Assembly (NCBI RefSeq): GCF_029852145.1
Contig: NC_079972.1
Coordinates: 5,095,795-5,159,794, forward strand
DNA length: 64,000 nt
Direction: 5' to 3'
DNA from: Microplitis mediator
Lineage: Eukaryota; Arthropoda; Insecta; Hymenoptera; Braconidae
This document shows positions 53,205 through 64,000 of the stretch, in pieces; positions within the stretch are counted from its first letter, which is position 1, and every line of letters starts with the position of its first letter. A program made the translations under genes and the position numbers. Under the pieces are notes generated by a model that did no database searches, was not told the DNA's origin, and was given only the letters and a program-made list of their open reading frames with translations.

Positions 53205-53620
53205 ACCCACTTGCTCACATTTGCACACACCAGAACACACACACGCACACGCTTGCACACACACTCGCACGCACACATTCGCACACATGCACACGCCCGA
53301 ACACACGCACACATTCGCACACACTCACACATTCGCACACACACACGAAACCACGCGAACTCGCACACACGCACTTGCACATACACACTGCTTAACAGTT
53401 TAATATAAATTAATTTCAATGTTAAAACTCCGGACCGGAGTGAATTGGGAGTGAAATAAAATCCACGTCACTCAGAAATCACTCCACTAAAAAAAATTCC
53501 CAATTCACTCCGCATGCGGAGTGATTTTTTTTAAAACTCCGGAACTCCGAGTGGCGGAGTGAATGCGGAGTGCATTAGGATTTAATTTCAATCCTAATTC
53601 ACTCCGGATTTTTTACAGTG
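52868..53620. mobile_element. MITE with CACTGTAAAAAA ends and internal (CA)n
   Basis: Ends CACTGTAAAAAATTCGCGGA and CTCCGGATTTTTTACAGTG are flanked by TA (52866-52867, 53621-53622), as for Tc1/mariner-type insertions. The body is filled with GGAGTGAA / TTCACTCC words in both orientations and a (CA)n microsatellite with variant units (about 53089-53390). Dicysteine-valine or Thr-His ORFs here are translations of that repeat. Confidence 0.75.
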
Positions 53621-53901
53621 TATATTAGACATTTTCGGATGAATTTTGGTGAGTGACATTTCAAAAAGGCTAAAAAATATAGATTATAATTTTCTTTTCT
53701 CCGTTAAAATTTTTAATCGATTTCTTTCATCGTTAATCAAACTTATACTTTTATCAAAAAATATTAGTTTGATACCAAATGTTTTCCTTCTTTTTATAAT
53801 GATAGTTGATTAATTTAAATAATTAATGGGAACGAACTTTTGAATCTACAATTTAGATTACAAGTAGAATATGGAGGGGCTTAAATTTAAAATTTGATTT
53901 G

Positions 53902-55429
53902 ATGCATGATATTCTTCGGTATACTTGGGTCCTTCCCTTACTTCCTGTGGCAAGATTGACAGAAGCTATCGATGACATTGTCACAACTATGCGTGAAAAC
54001 ATTGATGATTATGAAGAACGCCTTGAAAAATTAATTTTATTCATGGAAGTTATTAAAGAGTGGTAGGTTCCTCAAGCTCATTTGACCTCTTTTTCGGATG
54101 ACATAACGAAGGCACTCAATATTTCTGAAAGTTTTGAACGTCATTTGTATGACCATGTCGGAGGTCCTGAGCCATCTTTATTCAGATTCGCAGGTATGAT
54201 TTTCCTACACGGAAAAAAAAAGAATTGTTACTGCAGCAGGGCATGGCCTTGTAGATACAACAGGAAAGCCCCGTACACGGAAAGAAATTAATTATTGTAT
54301 CTACAATACAAAAATTGTAATTTTAACTATCTAAACCGGTAATAACATTTTTTAGTGGTTATAATGATCAGTATTACAATCGAAAATAATAACAGTTACA
54401 ATTGATGATGTTAACGGTTACTATCGAAAATGCTAATTGTAATTATTAAAAATTATAATTAATACAATAGAAGATGGTAACTCTTACCATTCAAAGTTGC
54501 AAAAATTCTTAACTAAGAATGTGTGTGTGCATGAATGTGCTCGCGTGTATGTGCCTGTGTACGTGCGTGATTACCAACAGGTTATTAAGAATTACGATTT
54601 TTTATAATAGTAGCAATTATTTAAGATAATAACAGTTATAATTTCTGGTTATCATAAATAATTGTAAGCTTTACCATATAGATGGTAGATACTACCATTC
54701 AGATCGTTTATTTAATAATTTAAATGACATTATCAATCATATAATTCAGTTTCAAAATTGTACTATAACTTGATGGTAACTTTTACCATATAATTCTCTC
54801 CGTGTAATATTCGCAAGATCAGTTCTGTTGCAGCTACAGGCCTATTCTTGTAGCTGCAACAGGACTGATCTTGTAGCTGTAACAATGCAAGTCCTGTAGC
54901 TGTCGCAGAACTTGAAATACGTGTTACCAGGGTGTTCTCCCCTTTTTTTATGACATTGAATTTTTTAGCAATCATTTATATAATTTTTTTGTAGAACGGG
55001 TTAAAGTCGCAAATAAAATAAGTGATGCCGCATGGAAGGATGCCAACAAAGGAATAACATTCGAAGGGGGTGAAAAAAAATCATTCGTTTCCATAAACGG
55101 TAAAATCATGATACAATTGAACCAACTCGAATCTGGAAAGATTTCAATGTCCCGTTTCCTTAAAACGGCGATTGAACCGATTTTACAAGAGGAAATCATT
55201 CTGCAATTGAATACACCGCAATGTAAGCATAATTGTTTTCATATATTAATGTTCATGAAAATGAGAACTATCGTTCCCAATCTAAATGAAATGTCCTCCT
55301 TTCCTCCCACGGTGTGTAATTTACTATATAACAGTGATTTTCTAAACTGTTTTTTCTTTTATAGATGCTCAAGACGATAGAAAAGTGAAAGCTCTTCCGA
55401 ACATAAGACTTATAATTGGCAACAATTAA
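53902..55429 (+). pseudogene. small three-exon gene remnant, possibly transposase C-terminal region
   Basis: Exon 1 is 53902-54193, exon 2 54995-55222 and exon 3 55365-55429. All borders are GT-AG and both introns are phase 1, which gives one open frame apart from TAG at 54064-54066. Exon 1 begins MHDILRYTWVLPLLPVARLT and later has NISESFERHLYDHVGGPEPS. The latter resembles the TNN-x-x-ES-FH-x-x-L...G-x-x-HP-x-LW pattern at the end of MULE-type transposase domains, so a transposase-derived origin is a guess. Exon 2 (RVKVANKISDAAWKDANKGI) is not recognised. Intron 1 holds a MITE (54208-54804). Normal splicing structure with a single nonsense codon suggests recent loss or a reading difference. 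Confidence 0.45.
54208..54804. mobile_element. MITE with CACGGA...TCCGTG ends inside an intron
   Basis: TACACGGAAAAAAA at the left and CTCTCCGTGTA at the right form short inverted ends with TA on both sides. The interior contains TAACAGTTACAATT-like and GATGGTA-like words. Beyond the right end a 100-bp segment of TTGTAGCTGCAACAGG-type inverted words follows. It lies wholly in intron 1 of the 53902-55429 gene. Confidence 0.6.
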
Positions 55430-55744
55430 ACGTCTACAGAAACTAATAGCCCTGTAAAAAAAACCGGGAATTTTATCAAATTTTTTTTTCTCTTTGCTTT
55501 AATTTGTTTGTCTATTAAAAATTCATAAAAGAATATACTCGATAGAATTTTTACCTTCGATGTGTCTTTTTTTTTTAATTGTAAAACAGATGTTAAATAT
55601 TCTTAATTAAAAAAACATTGGAATTTTATTGAGTTAAAACATACAACTTCTATTCTTATTTGAATTTTAGCTGTTATAAGTATGCTTTATGATTAATGAT
55701 TGTGATTATTAATGGATTATTAAATTAACTAATTTTATATTAAA

Positions 55745-56330
55745 AAAGTTTCTGAAAGAGCAGAAAATTTGAGTAATAAAGTTCTCGACTCCCCGAATGT
55801 AGCTCCAATATTTATAATTTTCATTTAACGTTAAAAATCGGCTTTTGCGCGGCAGTTGAGGCATGCGCGCACCGCCGCTCTAGTAAGCGTAGTTGTTAAA
55901 TAATTTTTTTATGCAATTAAATAGTAATTAAAAAATTTAAAAAATTCTGGTGTCATCTAGACACTTTAAAGAATATGATTCCGCGGTACTAAAAGTTGTA
56001 TCACCATTTATTAAAAAGTTATTCGATTGTTAATTAACATTTTGATTACGGGTATGTGTTGTCATAAAAGACGGTGTAAAAGTTTTAATAATTAATCTAT
56101 AAATTTTTTGTTTCTTGGAGCTCTTTCTATAAACATACTCAACAAGATGACATGATAAAAGTTTATAAAATATTTTTATTTCATTAGTTATTCATTTTTG
56201 AAGTAACAAAAAAATTAAAAATTTAAATAATGTATGTTAAATAATTTTATTTTTTTAATTTTAAACTATTACTGATTTCATATCCTTGTTAGGCATTCTA
56301 TGATTACTTTTTAAATTTATTTATTTATTT
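55745..56330 (-). repeat. inverted partner of 49863-50400
   Basis: AAGTTTCTGAAAGAGCAGAA, TCTCGACTCCCCGAATGTAG, GGCATGCGCGCACCGCC and AACATTTTGATTACGGGTAT are the complement, with changes, of the segment at 49863-50400. The similarity continues weakly to about 56425 (CTATTACTGATTTCATATCC, matching 48980-49862). Between 55430 and 55744 there is AT-rich sequence only. Confidence 0.65.
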
Positions 56331-56429
56331 ACTTAAAAATTTGTTATAAACAATTTTTTTTTTCTAGAACATAAAAAAATGACAAAAACAACAACCTGCA
56401 ACAATATGGCAAAAAAAATTTCTTTCAAT

Positions 56430-58196
56430 TGTCACGATCGGAGAGAGTGAAGGCGACGGGCGAAGGGTTTTATTTAATTAATTATTTAGTAAAACTACCC
56501 AAAATATTTATTCTATTACTCAACCAAGGAGCCTTATAGGACCATCACGTGGCTAGTGTGAGAATGTTTAATACTTGGCAATTTTTGTATACTAAATAAG
56601 TCTATTTCGTACCGAGCGGAAGTACGATAGACAATCCCGATCGTTGACCTGCGTGGCTTTTAGGCTAGGTCAGGGATTTTAAAGCGAGAGGGAAGCAGGT
56701 AGGTGAATATGGGCCCTCGAGAAATCCCTGTTCCTTTACGTCTGTCTCTTACTGTACCCGTTAACTTATGAATGTTAGAGTGAGAGATATAATTAAGAGA
56801 AAGATATATTTGATTAAAAAAAGAAAAGAATCTGTATATTCTGGTATAAAATTATAATAAGGTTTACATTGGGTATGTTATAGGTTTAACAATATGTATA
56901 TATATATATATATATTTAGACTTACCACTCAGCTGGAGGTGGTTTACAAATTTGCGCTGATCACACTCTCTCTCAATTCACCGATTTGAATTTATGATCG
57001 CGAAATTGTTTTATTTAATTCGCTGGAACACTGCACTGTGGCGTCGTGATTTTACCTCAGCGGAATTACTGCACTATCCGGACTCGGAGCTACTGGGGTG
57101 CCAAGCGGATACACTCCCCTATCTACCGAATACGAATGCGGATATTGAAATTTGTTTTTAGGATTACGATCTAGGAGTCTGGATTCCTAGGCTATAGACC
57201 GTCACGAGACCGATGATCCTGATTTGGGTGAGTCGAATCGACCGTGATTTTTGCGAGTTTCTAAAATTTAAGTATTTGGCCAAGGAGTCCGATTGCCTAG
57301 GCGGTGGACCGTCACGTGGACAACGATTAAAATTTTACCTCTGATTCGCGGTACTAACCGGACTTAAGCCGTTAGAACTAATCGGTACTTTGTTAAAGTC
57401 TGGAGAGCTTCGGAGAGATTATTTTTGATCGACTCGAGATCCGGCAGAGTTTAATTCTGATTAGCGATTGACTGCCTTCGTTAGATTTTCGGCAGTTTAT
57501 ATACTCTAGTTTTTGAAGGGAAAGTCATAGATTTTTGGTGCAATCATTGGGTCCATCTCATTAACATGATGAGTAAGTACACGATTCCGGGAATAACTTT
57601 CTAAAAATTTAGAAAAGTCCATATATGGACATCGGGTGATATCGTTTTTGTCAACAACAACGGATGAGTAAGTGCTCTAATAGAAAAACAAATGGCTAAG
57701 TGCGTAGATCCGATTCGTCACAGCACGGGAACGTATGCAGTGATTTCGAAATATGTAAATTAGATGGTCATAAAATTTTTATGACCGTTGAGTCAATTAG
57801 AGGTCCGGTGCACACGTGCAGGTGTCCCGTTAAGTCGCAGCTATACATACTTTGGGTACTACGCCCGTACGCATACATACATACATACTCTCTTATAAAT
57901 GTGTTGTGAATAGGTGTACGCAGGTAAGTGTGGATGCAAGATGAGTATACGGCTAGACGACATAATTGGGTTTGAGCATAGGCTCTGCCCTTTTGATGGA
58001 GAGGAAAAGAGAAAGGTATATTGTCATATCGGTCGATCTCTGTTTTCTTACTCATCGTGCATGCACTCACATAGGTACCTGAGAAGATCTTAACGCAAAG
58101 ATTTTTGGGTGTGGCTTTGTCTACTGTTTCAATAATAAAAAAAAACAAATCCTAAATTAGCAGTTAAATCGCAATTCATATGTATCAATCGTTACA
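56430..58196 (-). mobile_element. probable LTR with adjoining 3' untranslated end of a Ty3/gypsy-type element
   Basis: The segment begins TGTCACGATCGG and ends AATCGTTACA on plus. On minus, the sequence entering it from the right is GACGACTCTAGGGGTAGAGG followed by TGTAACG, that is, a polypurine tract abutting an LTR start, with a GTCATCGAGGGCGATGAC inverted word just before, as I recall from wasp gypsy elements. A minus-strand TATATAAAC is at 57503-57495. The two flanks share no target duplication, so the partner LTR and coding region were lost or lie elsewhere. Long (1.77 kb) for an LTR; boundaries are tentative. Confidence 0.4.
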
Positions 58197-58319
58197 CCTC
58201 TACCCCTAGAGTCGTCATCGCCCTCGATGACTTAAATTTATGCAATTCTGCGTAAATAAAATTGAATTCAAATGATTAATATGGATTGCGTTTGAACTTT
58301 ACATTTTGTATTTTACATT

Positions 58320-58322
<3 letters not shown>

Positions 58323-58374
<52 letters not shown>

Positions 58375-58392
58375 TATATATATATATATATG
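58323..58392. repeat. (AT)n microsatellite
   Basis: A run of AT dinucleotides is broken once by a C (near 58373). The flanking 58197-58944 holds pyrimidine-rich unique sequence that may be leader or promoter for the gene starting at 58945. Confidence 0.85.
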
Positions 58393-58944
58393 ATTTTCTC
58401 TATATTGGATCTATAGGTGACATTCGTTGGTTATTCGGCGTTTTGATCCCTTCTCATCTATCGACTTGTATCTTGAAATTTTATAGCTTTTCTCGGTATT
58501 TGGATGTTCTTTCTCGAGAGATGTTTTAATTTTTAATATTTTTCTCGTATTACACTTTTCGTTCAGTTAATTATAAAAATGCTTTTTGTTTTTCATGTTT
58601 TTTTTTTTTTATAGGTTTTTTTAATAGTTTTTTTTTTATGGTTTTCGACTGGTTAACCGTTATTCCTGTTGCTTTTTATCATTACGGGATCGCCTAGTTA
58701 TGATTTCCAAATTTTATTGCTTTTCTTGGAAGTCGCAGTGCAATGATCTCGGATCGGGCTACCGAGATCCATCCCTCTTAATGGGGGGAATAGGTGGATT
58801 TCCTGGTCGTTGATTGGATTTTGATCCCACTTTTCCGTCCCTTTTTGGTCCTCAGTATTTTTCTTTGCTGTTTGAAAATCTCCCAGTCGTCACTTACAAT
58901 TTTTCTTTTAAACTGTGCGGTTGACGAAAGATTTTTTTACGAAA

Positions 58945-60458
58945 ATGTACCAAATCAAAATTGAAGAGATCGAGTTGAATGACGACATCTTCATTACGGA
59001 AGAAGTGGTGAATTTTAATGTAACTCAAGAGGGTGATGCTCCGGGTAATCGCTTGGTAGGTGGCTTCCTTGGTGAAGACCCACGCGTCCAGGTGATTGTG
59101 CATGAGAGGATCGAGTCGGCGTTTGGTGACGAGGCTGAGGCTCAGGACGAGCCCTTGGACTTGTCGTTGCAATCAAGCAAGGTGGTGATGGGCTATGTGG
59201 ATCCGTACCCATCGACTTCGACGAATGATCTCGGGATTATGGTAAGTCCTTCCTGAAAAATATTTTTCCTCCCTTTTTCTTTGTGTTATATATTTTATTT
59301 AAGAAAAATAAAAGAAATATTCATTTTCTAATTATATCTCTTTTTTTTTTTAGTTGCCTCAATTTGAAGAGGGTGATGAGTCGGAGAGGAAGCGGCTTCG
59401 GCATCCTGGGGTGCCAACAACTCCGGAACTTTTGGAGTGGCAGAATAGGCCACCTCCAATGAAGTCGTACTGGCTTGATACTATGGAGTATATCATGAGT
59501 ATTAATTTTAATGCATACGCATAATTATACAGACATGCATATACATACATATATATTTACACATATACACATGCATATACATTTATTTATTGTTTTTAGC
59601 AGCAACGTCCGTCGTCCGCGGTGACGATTCGAGATGAGGTGGTCGATACTCCACCCTTGGTGATTGTTGACGAGGAAGAGTCAACTCGAAATGGGAGTCC
59701 TGCTGAGTCACATCTGATCGCAGGATTGGGGACGAAGAGTCCCGCTGAATCCTTGGAGGAGCTGGTGAGGAACTAGCCTGAGGGTCCTTCCGTTTCACGG
59801 GAGCTTGGAGTACAAGGCAGGAAGCCGGCAGTTCCCCAGAAGAAGCGAAGGGGTCCACGTTCGGATAAGGGACAGCCTCGCAAGAAGAGAGCCAGCCAAC
59901 CAGCGGCTGCCTCTAGCGGTGTTTCCGGTGTGCCGGAGACTGCTCCGGTGCTGAGGCCGATACTGACCCAGCCTCCAGCGGTCCCCTTGAGATTGCCATT
60001 ATCGGGGGCTCAGGTATATGTGGGTAGTCAACCCACACTCCAAGTTCCTTTCAAGGTCACTTTCCTGGAGGGCCATCAATTCGTGATCCCGTTCTCGGAT
60101 CCAATTGTGGGGGTCCTGTCACCGATGACGTCGCAGGAGGCTAGTTGGTTAACGGAATGTACTCCCTGGAGGGTGATGTGCTATTTCAGCCACGATACGG
60201 TGATGTCGGTAAGTATTTTTTTTTTCTTTCATTTATTCTTTCCTTTAATTTTGTATTAAGATTTCTAATTTAGTGATAATGTTTTTTTTTTTTTTTTTTT
60301 TTTTGCAGGTGTTAATTTGTCTATGCCCAGCGCATTTCCAGGACCGGATGTATGGTGCTCCACCCAGGATCCAGTCGGTGTTAGAGGAACTGCGCAGGGT
60401 TGGTCGAATGCCGGCCACGCCTTGCGTTTACTGCGGCCAGGGTCATAGACCGATTTAA
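58945..60458 (+). pseudogene. four-exon gene ending in a CxxCxxGH half zinc-knuckle
   Basis: Exon 1 is 58945-59241 (start MYQIKIEEIELNDDIFITEE), exon 2 about 59354-59480, exon 3 59600-60208 and exon 4 60309-60458. Clear introns have GTAAGT donors and T-rich AG acceptors in phase 0. Exon 3 has an in-frame TAG at 59774-59776, then a basic, disordered stretch (QKKRRGPRSDKGQPRKKR), then a folded-looking part (PFKVTFLEGHQFVIPFSDPI). Exon 4 ends CVYCGQGHRPI, a half zinc-knuckle of gag-like style. The donor after exon 2 is not a normal GT in phase. I do not recognise the family. GC-rich codons contrast with the AT-rich flanks. It could be a domesticated gag-like gene, a TE gene, or a host gene whose TAG is read through. 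Confidence 0.5.
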
Positions 60459-62254
60459 AAAAAACATATGTATAATTTGTAGTACAAGATGAAATTTGTT
60501 ATTTTGGAAATAAAAACTTAAATTTATTTACTTTTTGATTATTTCTTTAGTTCTATCTGTTCCGTTACCTTTCCTTTTCCAAAAAAAAAAAATTTTCTTT
60601 TTCTTTTTTTTTTTTTTTTTAAAGGTTGTAATTCGTTCTTTTTTTTCTTTTGTTTCAATGGGAACTTCCTCTTTTTTTTTGTTGATAATGAGGGACTTCG
60701 TTGATTTTTCATCTCTTTTGTTTCAATGGGAACTCCCCCCTTTTTTTGTTGAAGATGAGGGACGTTAAAGTAAGCACGCTTACTCTAAGTGGCCCCTCTG
60801 ATTATCTCTTCGTTTGTTGTTGGGCCTTGTTGTTATGGCTGCTTGTGACGTCATGCGCAGTATAGGTGTCGCATCAGCTACAGAGCCTGTAGATGCGGGA
60901 ATTCATCGTCTCAGGTGTCTGTATTGTAGATCCTAGCTTCTAGGGAGTTTCCGAAGTTGGAGGAGGGTGAAGGGAAACGTGCCCTAGGTCGTTGATGTTC
61001 ATGATGGCCGCCAATAGTTCTCTGCGCCTGCGTAGTCTTGAGTTTATAACTAATTGTATTTATCATTTAATTTACATTGTATATTTAGAATAAACCGATG
61101 CGAAAAAATAAAACTTATTGTGTAAGATGCCTAATTTATAAGAATATAATGATTATTATTAATTATGTATGCGAAAAAGATTGCATAATAAAAGAATATA
61201 TAGAGAAATATGATTTTTTTTTTGTTTGTATTTTATAAAATTTTTTTTTTTTGTTTTCTGTTTTTAAAATTTTTTTTTTTGTTTTGTTTTATCGAAATTT
61301 TTTTGTTTTCTATTTCTTTTTGTTTGTACTTATACCTAATTTCATACTCATATATATAGCCTTATAATTAACATTTACTGAACTTATACATTAATATTCC
61401 TATGGCCTAATAATTAACATAATTAAAATATAATGAATTTAAACACTAACTTAAAATTTACGCGCCTTATAGACTAAACAATTGTATTACGATACCTAGC
61501 TACTGTCTTACTTGAACATAGTTACATTGTATTACAAGTTTTGAATTAGATCTCTTATCGTGATTCGTCTTAAATTACTTTATATTTTATTGTTTATTCC
61601 TAAATTTATTGTCTTAGGACCTTGCATTATTCATTTATTATTAGATTTATGAGTTATAAATAGTTTCCTTATGTTTCTACCCATTACCCTTATTTGTGTA
61701 TGTGTTTTATGTTTTTGTTGAATTTTGTGAAATATAATTTCCTTTTCTAAAATATTTTTTTTTGTTTTTCAATTTTGTCAGTTTTTTATATATTTTTGTA
61801 CTTTTATGTATATCTTTTGTATGTTTTTTTTTTTTTTTATATTTTTTCATTTTTTTCCTTGTCCTTCTGTCTACATTTGTTTACTTTACCCTTCACCTTA
61901 TATATATTTATTGACATAGTATTTGGGTGATGATTAACGGGCCAAATTCATCTATCTCTTATTCGAAGCATATTAAATAACTGTTCGTGATATACATATA
62001 TATATGTATTGATATATATATATTTTTAGAGTGATTAGTGCGTAACTACACATACTTATGAGCTTCGACGATCTTCGAATGATTTGCGGATATGCGAAGA
62101 TCGGATATCACAAGCATGAGTACCCACGCATGTAAGCATGCATAAATTTGTTAATGAAAGTGTTAGTTATTATTTTAAAAGATAATGTATGGTTATACAG
62201 GTGTATTGGTTTAAGATATATATATTTTTTTTGTGTTTTGGAATTTTATATTGG

Positions 62255-62286
<32 letters not shown>

Positions 62287-62640
62287 TTAAAAAATTTTAT
62301 TTTTGTTTTCTCTTTTTTTTTTAAATATGGTTAGTTCTTTACATTAGGCAAAAACTGTTAATTAACAGTCCGTTTGCCGTTGGTTAGTGATTGTATTGTG
62401 GATATATTTATTACTTGCCTACTTCTGCATGCGAAGGAGTCGGCAAATTGGTTAGTGTTTACTTGTTTTCCAAAGTATTTTTAGTTAGTAGTTAGTTTCG
62501 TTTTAACTTTTTTCGCGAATTCTTTTTTCTTCGGATTTTCCTTTTACAACCTCGTATCTTAGCTGTTTTACGTCTGTTATGTCCGCCGCTTAAATTTTAA
62601 TTATTTATCCGGGATTTCTCCCTTTGGTAGCGATAGTAAT
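60459..62640. other. long AT/T-rich stretch without recognisable gene
   Basis: It contains poly-T runs, repeats of TTTGTTTCAATGGGAACT (near 60650 and 60718), and a GC-balanced segment 60760-61060 with no long ORF. AATAAA occurs near 60510, suitable as the poly(A) signal of the preceding gene. Nothing further can be supported. Confidence 0.4.
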
Positions 62641-63826
62641 TTTGGACAAGCGGGTTGGAGGGTGCGGACAACAATAAAGAATACGAGGAAGAAATTATCT
62701 TCCTATAATTTATTATTTATAGTGGATCTTTTCGAAAATTAAGAACCCAAACGTCTTCAAAGAGACTGGTGCTCTTGTTTAAACCCAAGTATTTTATGAT
62801 GATAGAAAAATAGTTCTTTCACCTACCTTTCGATGTCAATTCTTCTAGTGCGGCAGCTATTATCCCTCCAGAACTAAACAGCTCACTCGGCCTTCCTGTA
62901 AGGTTGGTAGAATGGGTGCGGCTGGGTTGATAGGATGATATCTTATGTACTACTTTCGAATGAAAATCGAACGACTTGAGTGATGAACTTGATCTTTTAT
63001 TTAGTATTTTAAATTACAACGTTTTAACAGAACGTCACTTGTTCACTCTTGTTTTTCACAACTTTTGTATAATTTGTATTATAAGATTATTTATCTTATC
63101 GGATATTTTGAGCAGATTTTTATTTATAAATGCGTCTTTTTTCACACCCAAAAGGGGTTTTTTTGCGCAGAAACTCGGCACAAAGTGAGATCACAAATTC
63201 ACGTGATTTGTGTCACAATTCACACAAACCGGATAGATCTTTGAGATCTTTCAATTGCAATTAAGAACTATATTCTACACGATAGTTGACTATCAGCCGA
63301 GTATCTAACTCAATTGGTAATTTAATTTATTAATAATGACCGTAAATGAATAAATTAATATCCTACACGAACTTAATCAGCCGGATACCTAGATCGATTC
63401 ACGGTATAATTGATTTGAATTTTTGTAAATGAATAATATCCTACACGAAATTAATCAGCCAGATACCTAAATCAGCGACGATTACTTATTGCCACGCCGG
63501 AAGATTTCTGCAATAAGATTACGGGCTATCGACGCCGTTTACGCGGACCAAGAAGTTAAAAATGAACTGAAGGCCCTGAGCCATGGTGCTCAGGCTTTTT
63601 ATAAACTTTGCTTGACAATTGATGGGGAATTTTTAATTATCGTCATTGGTGGAAAGTGACGACAGTTTATTGTTTATTCGTTTAACTTATTGCAGGTGTC
63701 TTCCCACTATTCTTTGCCGCATAAAAAGGTGAAAAAGCTGACGCTGCGTTTTCACGCGCTTTGCAAAGAGGAGCTCAAAAATAATTATTTTAAATAATTA
63801 TTAAAAATAAAAAAAAATTATTTGGA
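62641..63826 (-). mobile_element. probable 3' LTR of a minus-strand LTR retrotransposon continuing past the window
   Basis: On minus, CTTTACGGGGGAT (a G-rich tract) is followed by TGTTATGTCC, the pattern of polypurine tract and LTR start, at 63827/63826. A minus-strand TATAAAAAGC at 63603-63594 is well placed as the LTR promoter. Internal repeats AATATCCTACACGAA(C/A)TTAATCAGCC occur at 63358 and 63427. The far end of the LTR could not be fixed; 62641 is a guess. Confidence 0.35.
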
Positions 63827-64000
63827 CATAACAATCCCCCGTAAAGTAAGAGGGTTGCAAAATTCTCTTGTTTTCCTAAACATATGTCCCCTCTTTTAAG
63901 AAGCTCGCGATAACGCTTACAAATTTAGTTAAAAAGAAACTTACAGCTAGATATATGAAAATATTTAAATTATAGAAGATTATATCAGAGTATCTCAATA

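Noticed and set aside
52920..53420. Cys/Val-rich and Thr/His-rich ORFs
   Set aside because: These are translations of the (CA)n microsatellite inside a MITE.
57768..58148. 126-aa minus-strand ORF inside the putative LTR
   Set aside because: No recognisable domain, and it sits in LTR-like sequence; probably chance.
56430..58196. 5' LTR of a plus-strand element driving the 58945 gene
   Set aside because: No TGG-type primer binding site follows the right end; a polypurine tract on the other strand fits a minus-strand 3' LTR better.

Overview
The window looks like AT-rich insect nuclear DNA, probably hymenopteran, made almost entirely of mobile and viral-type elements and their debris. The evidence is spliced genes with GT-AG introns, an LTR element primed by tRNA-Tyr, a tRNA-derived SINE, and protein families known to me from insect genomes. 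The species is not identifiable from the sequence alone.

Region 1 (1-13.7 kb) is an endogenous Polinton/Maverick-type (adintovirus-like) DNA virus, here called element 1. A minus-strand block holds the maturation protease, a phospholipase A2 protein with a protamine-like tail, the putative penton, the major capsid protein and small ORFs. A divergent plus-strand block holds the packaging ATPase, an unassigned 309-aa protein, a collagen-like coiled-coil protein and a DDE integrase. A protein-primed family B DNA polymerase follows on the minus strand. Two relatives of an unassigned protein family flank the set. Several genes carry one lesion each (frameshift, nonsense codon or insertion), while others look intact. 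The polymerase promoter region holds four perfect heat-shock elements and two CRE palindromes.

Region 2 (13.7-19.8 kb) contains a spliced-looking gene with an uninterrupted (CAA)602 tract, a putative solo LTR, a 101-bp tandem repeat and a 560-bp foldback element.

Region 3 (19.8-35.5 kb) is a second, diverged Polinton polymerase gene (element 2). It is split by a BEL/Pao retrotransposon in LTR-internal-LTR-internal-LTR form, with three 1,072-bp LTRs, two 4,374-bp internal regions and one 5-bp target duplication around the whole. Both retrotransposon copies lack most of gag. The element 2 promoter keeps the TATA box and the CRE/AP-1 motifs.

Region 4 (35.5-40.9 kb) has degenerate minisatellites, a decayed three-exon Mutator-type transposase gene, and a dimeric tRNA-derived SINE that cuts off its 3' end. 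Region 5 (41-56.4 kb) is a mosaic of nonautonomous inverted-repeat elements plus one small three-exon gene remnant. Region 6 (56.4-64 kb) holds two probable minus-strand LTRs of Ty3/gypsy type around a spliced gene with a C-terminal half zinc-knuckle.

In element 1 the capsid, protease, ATPase, integrase and polymerase genes would together form a virion and a self-replicating, integrating genome. In its present state it cannot make intact capsid, ATPase or polymerase.
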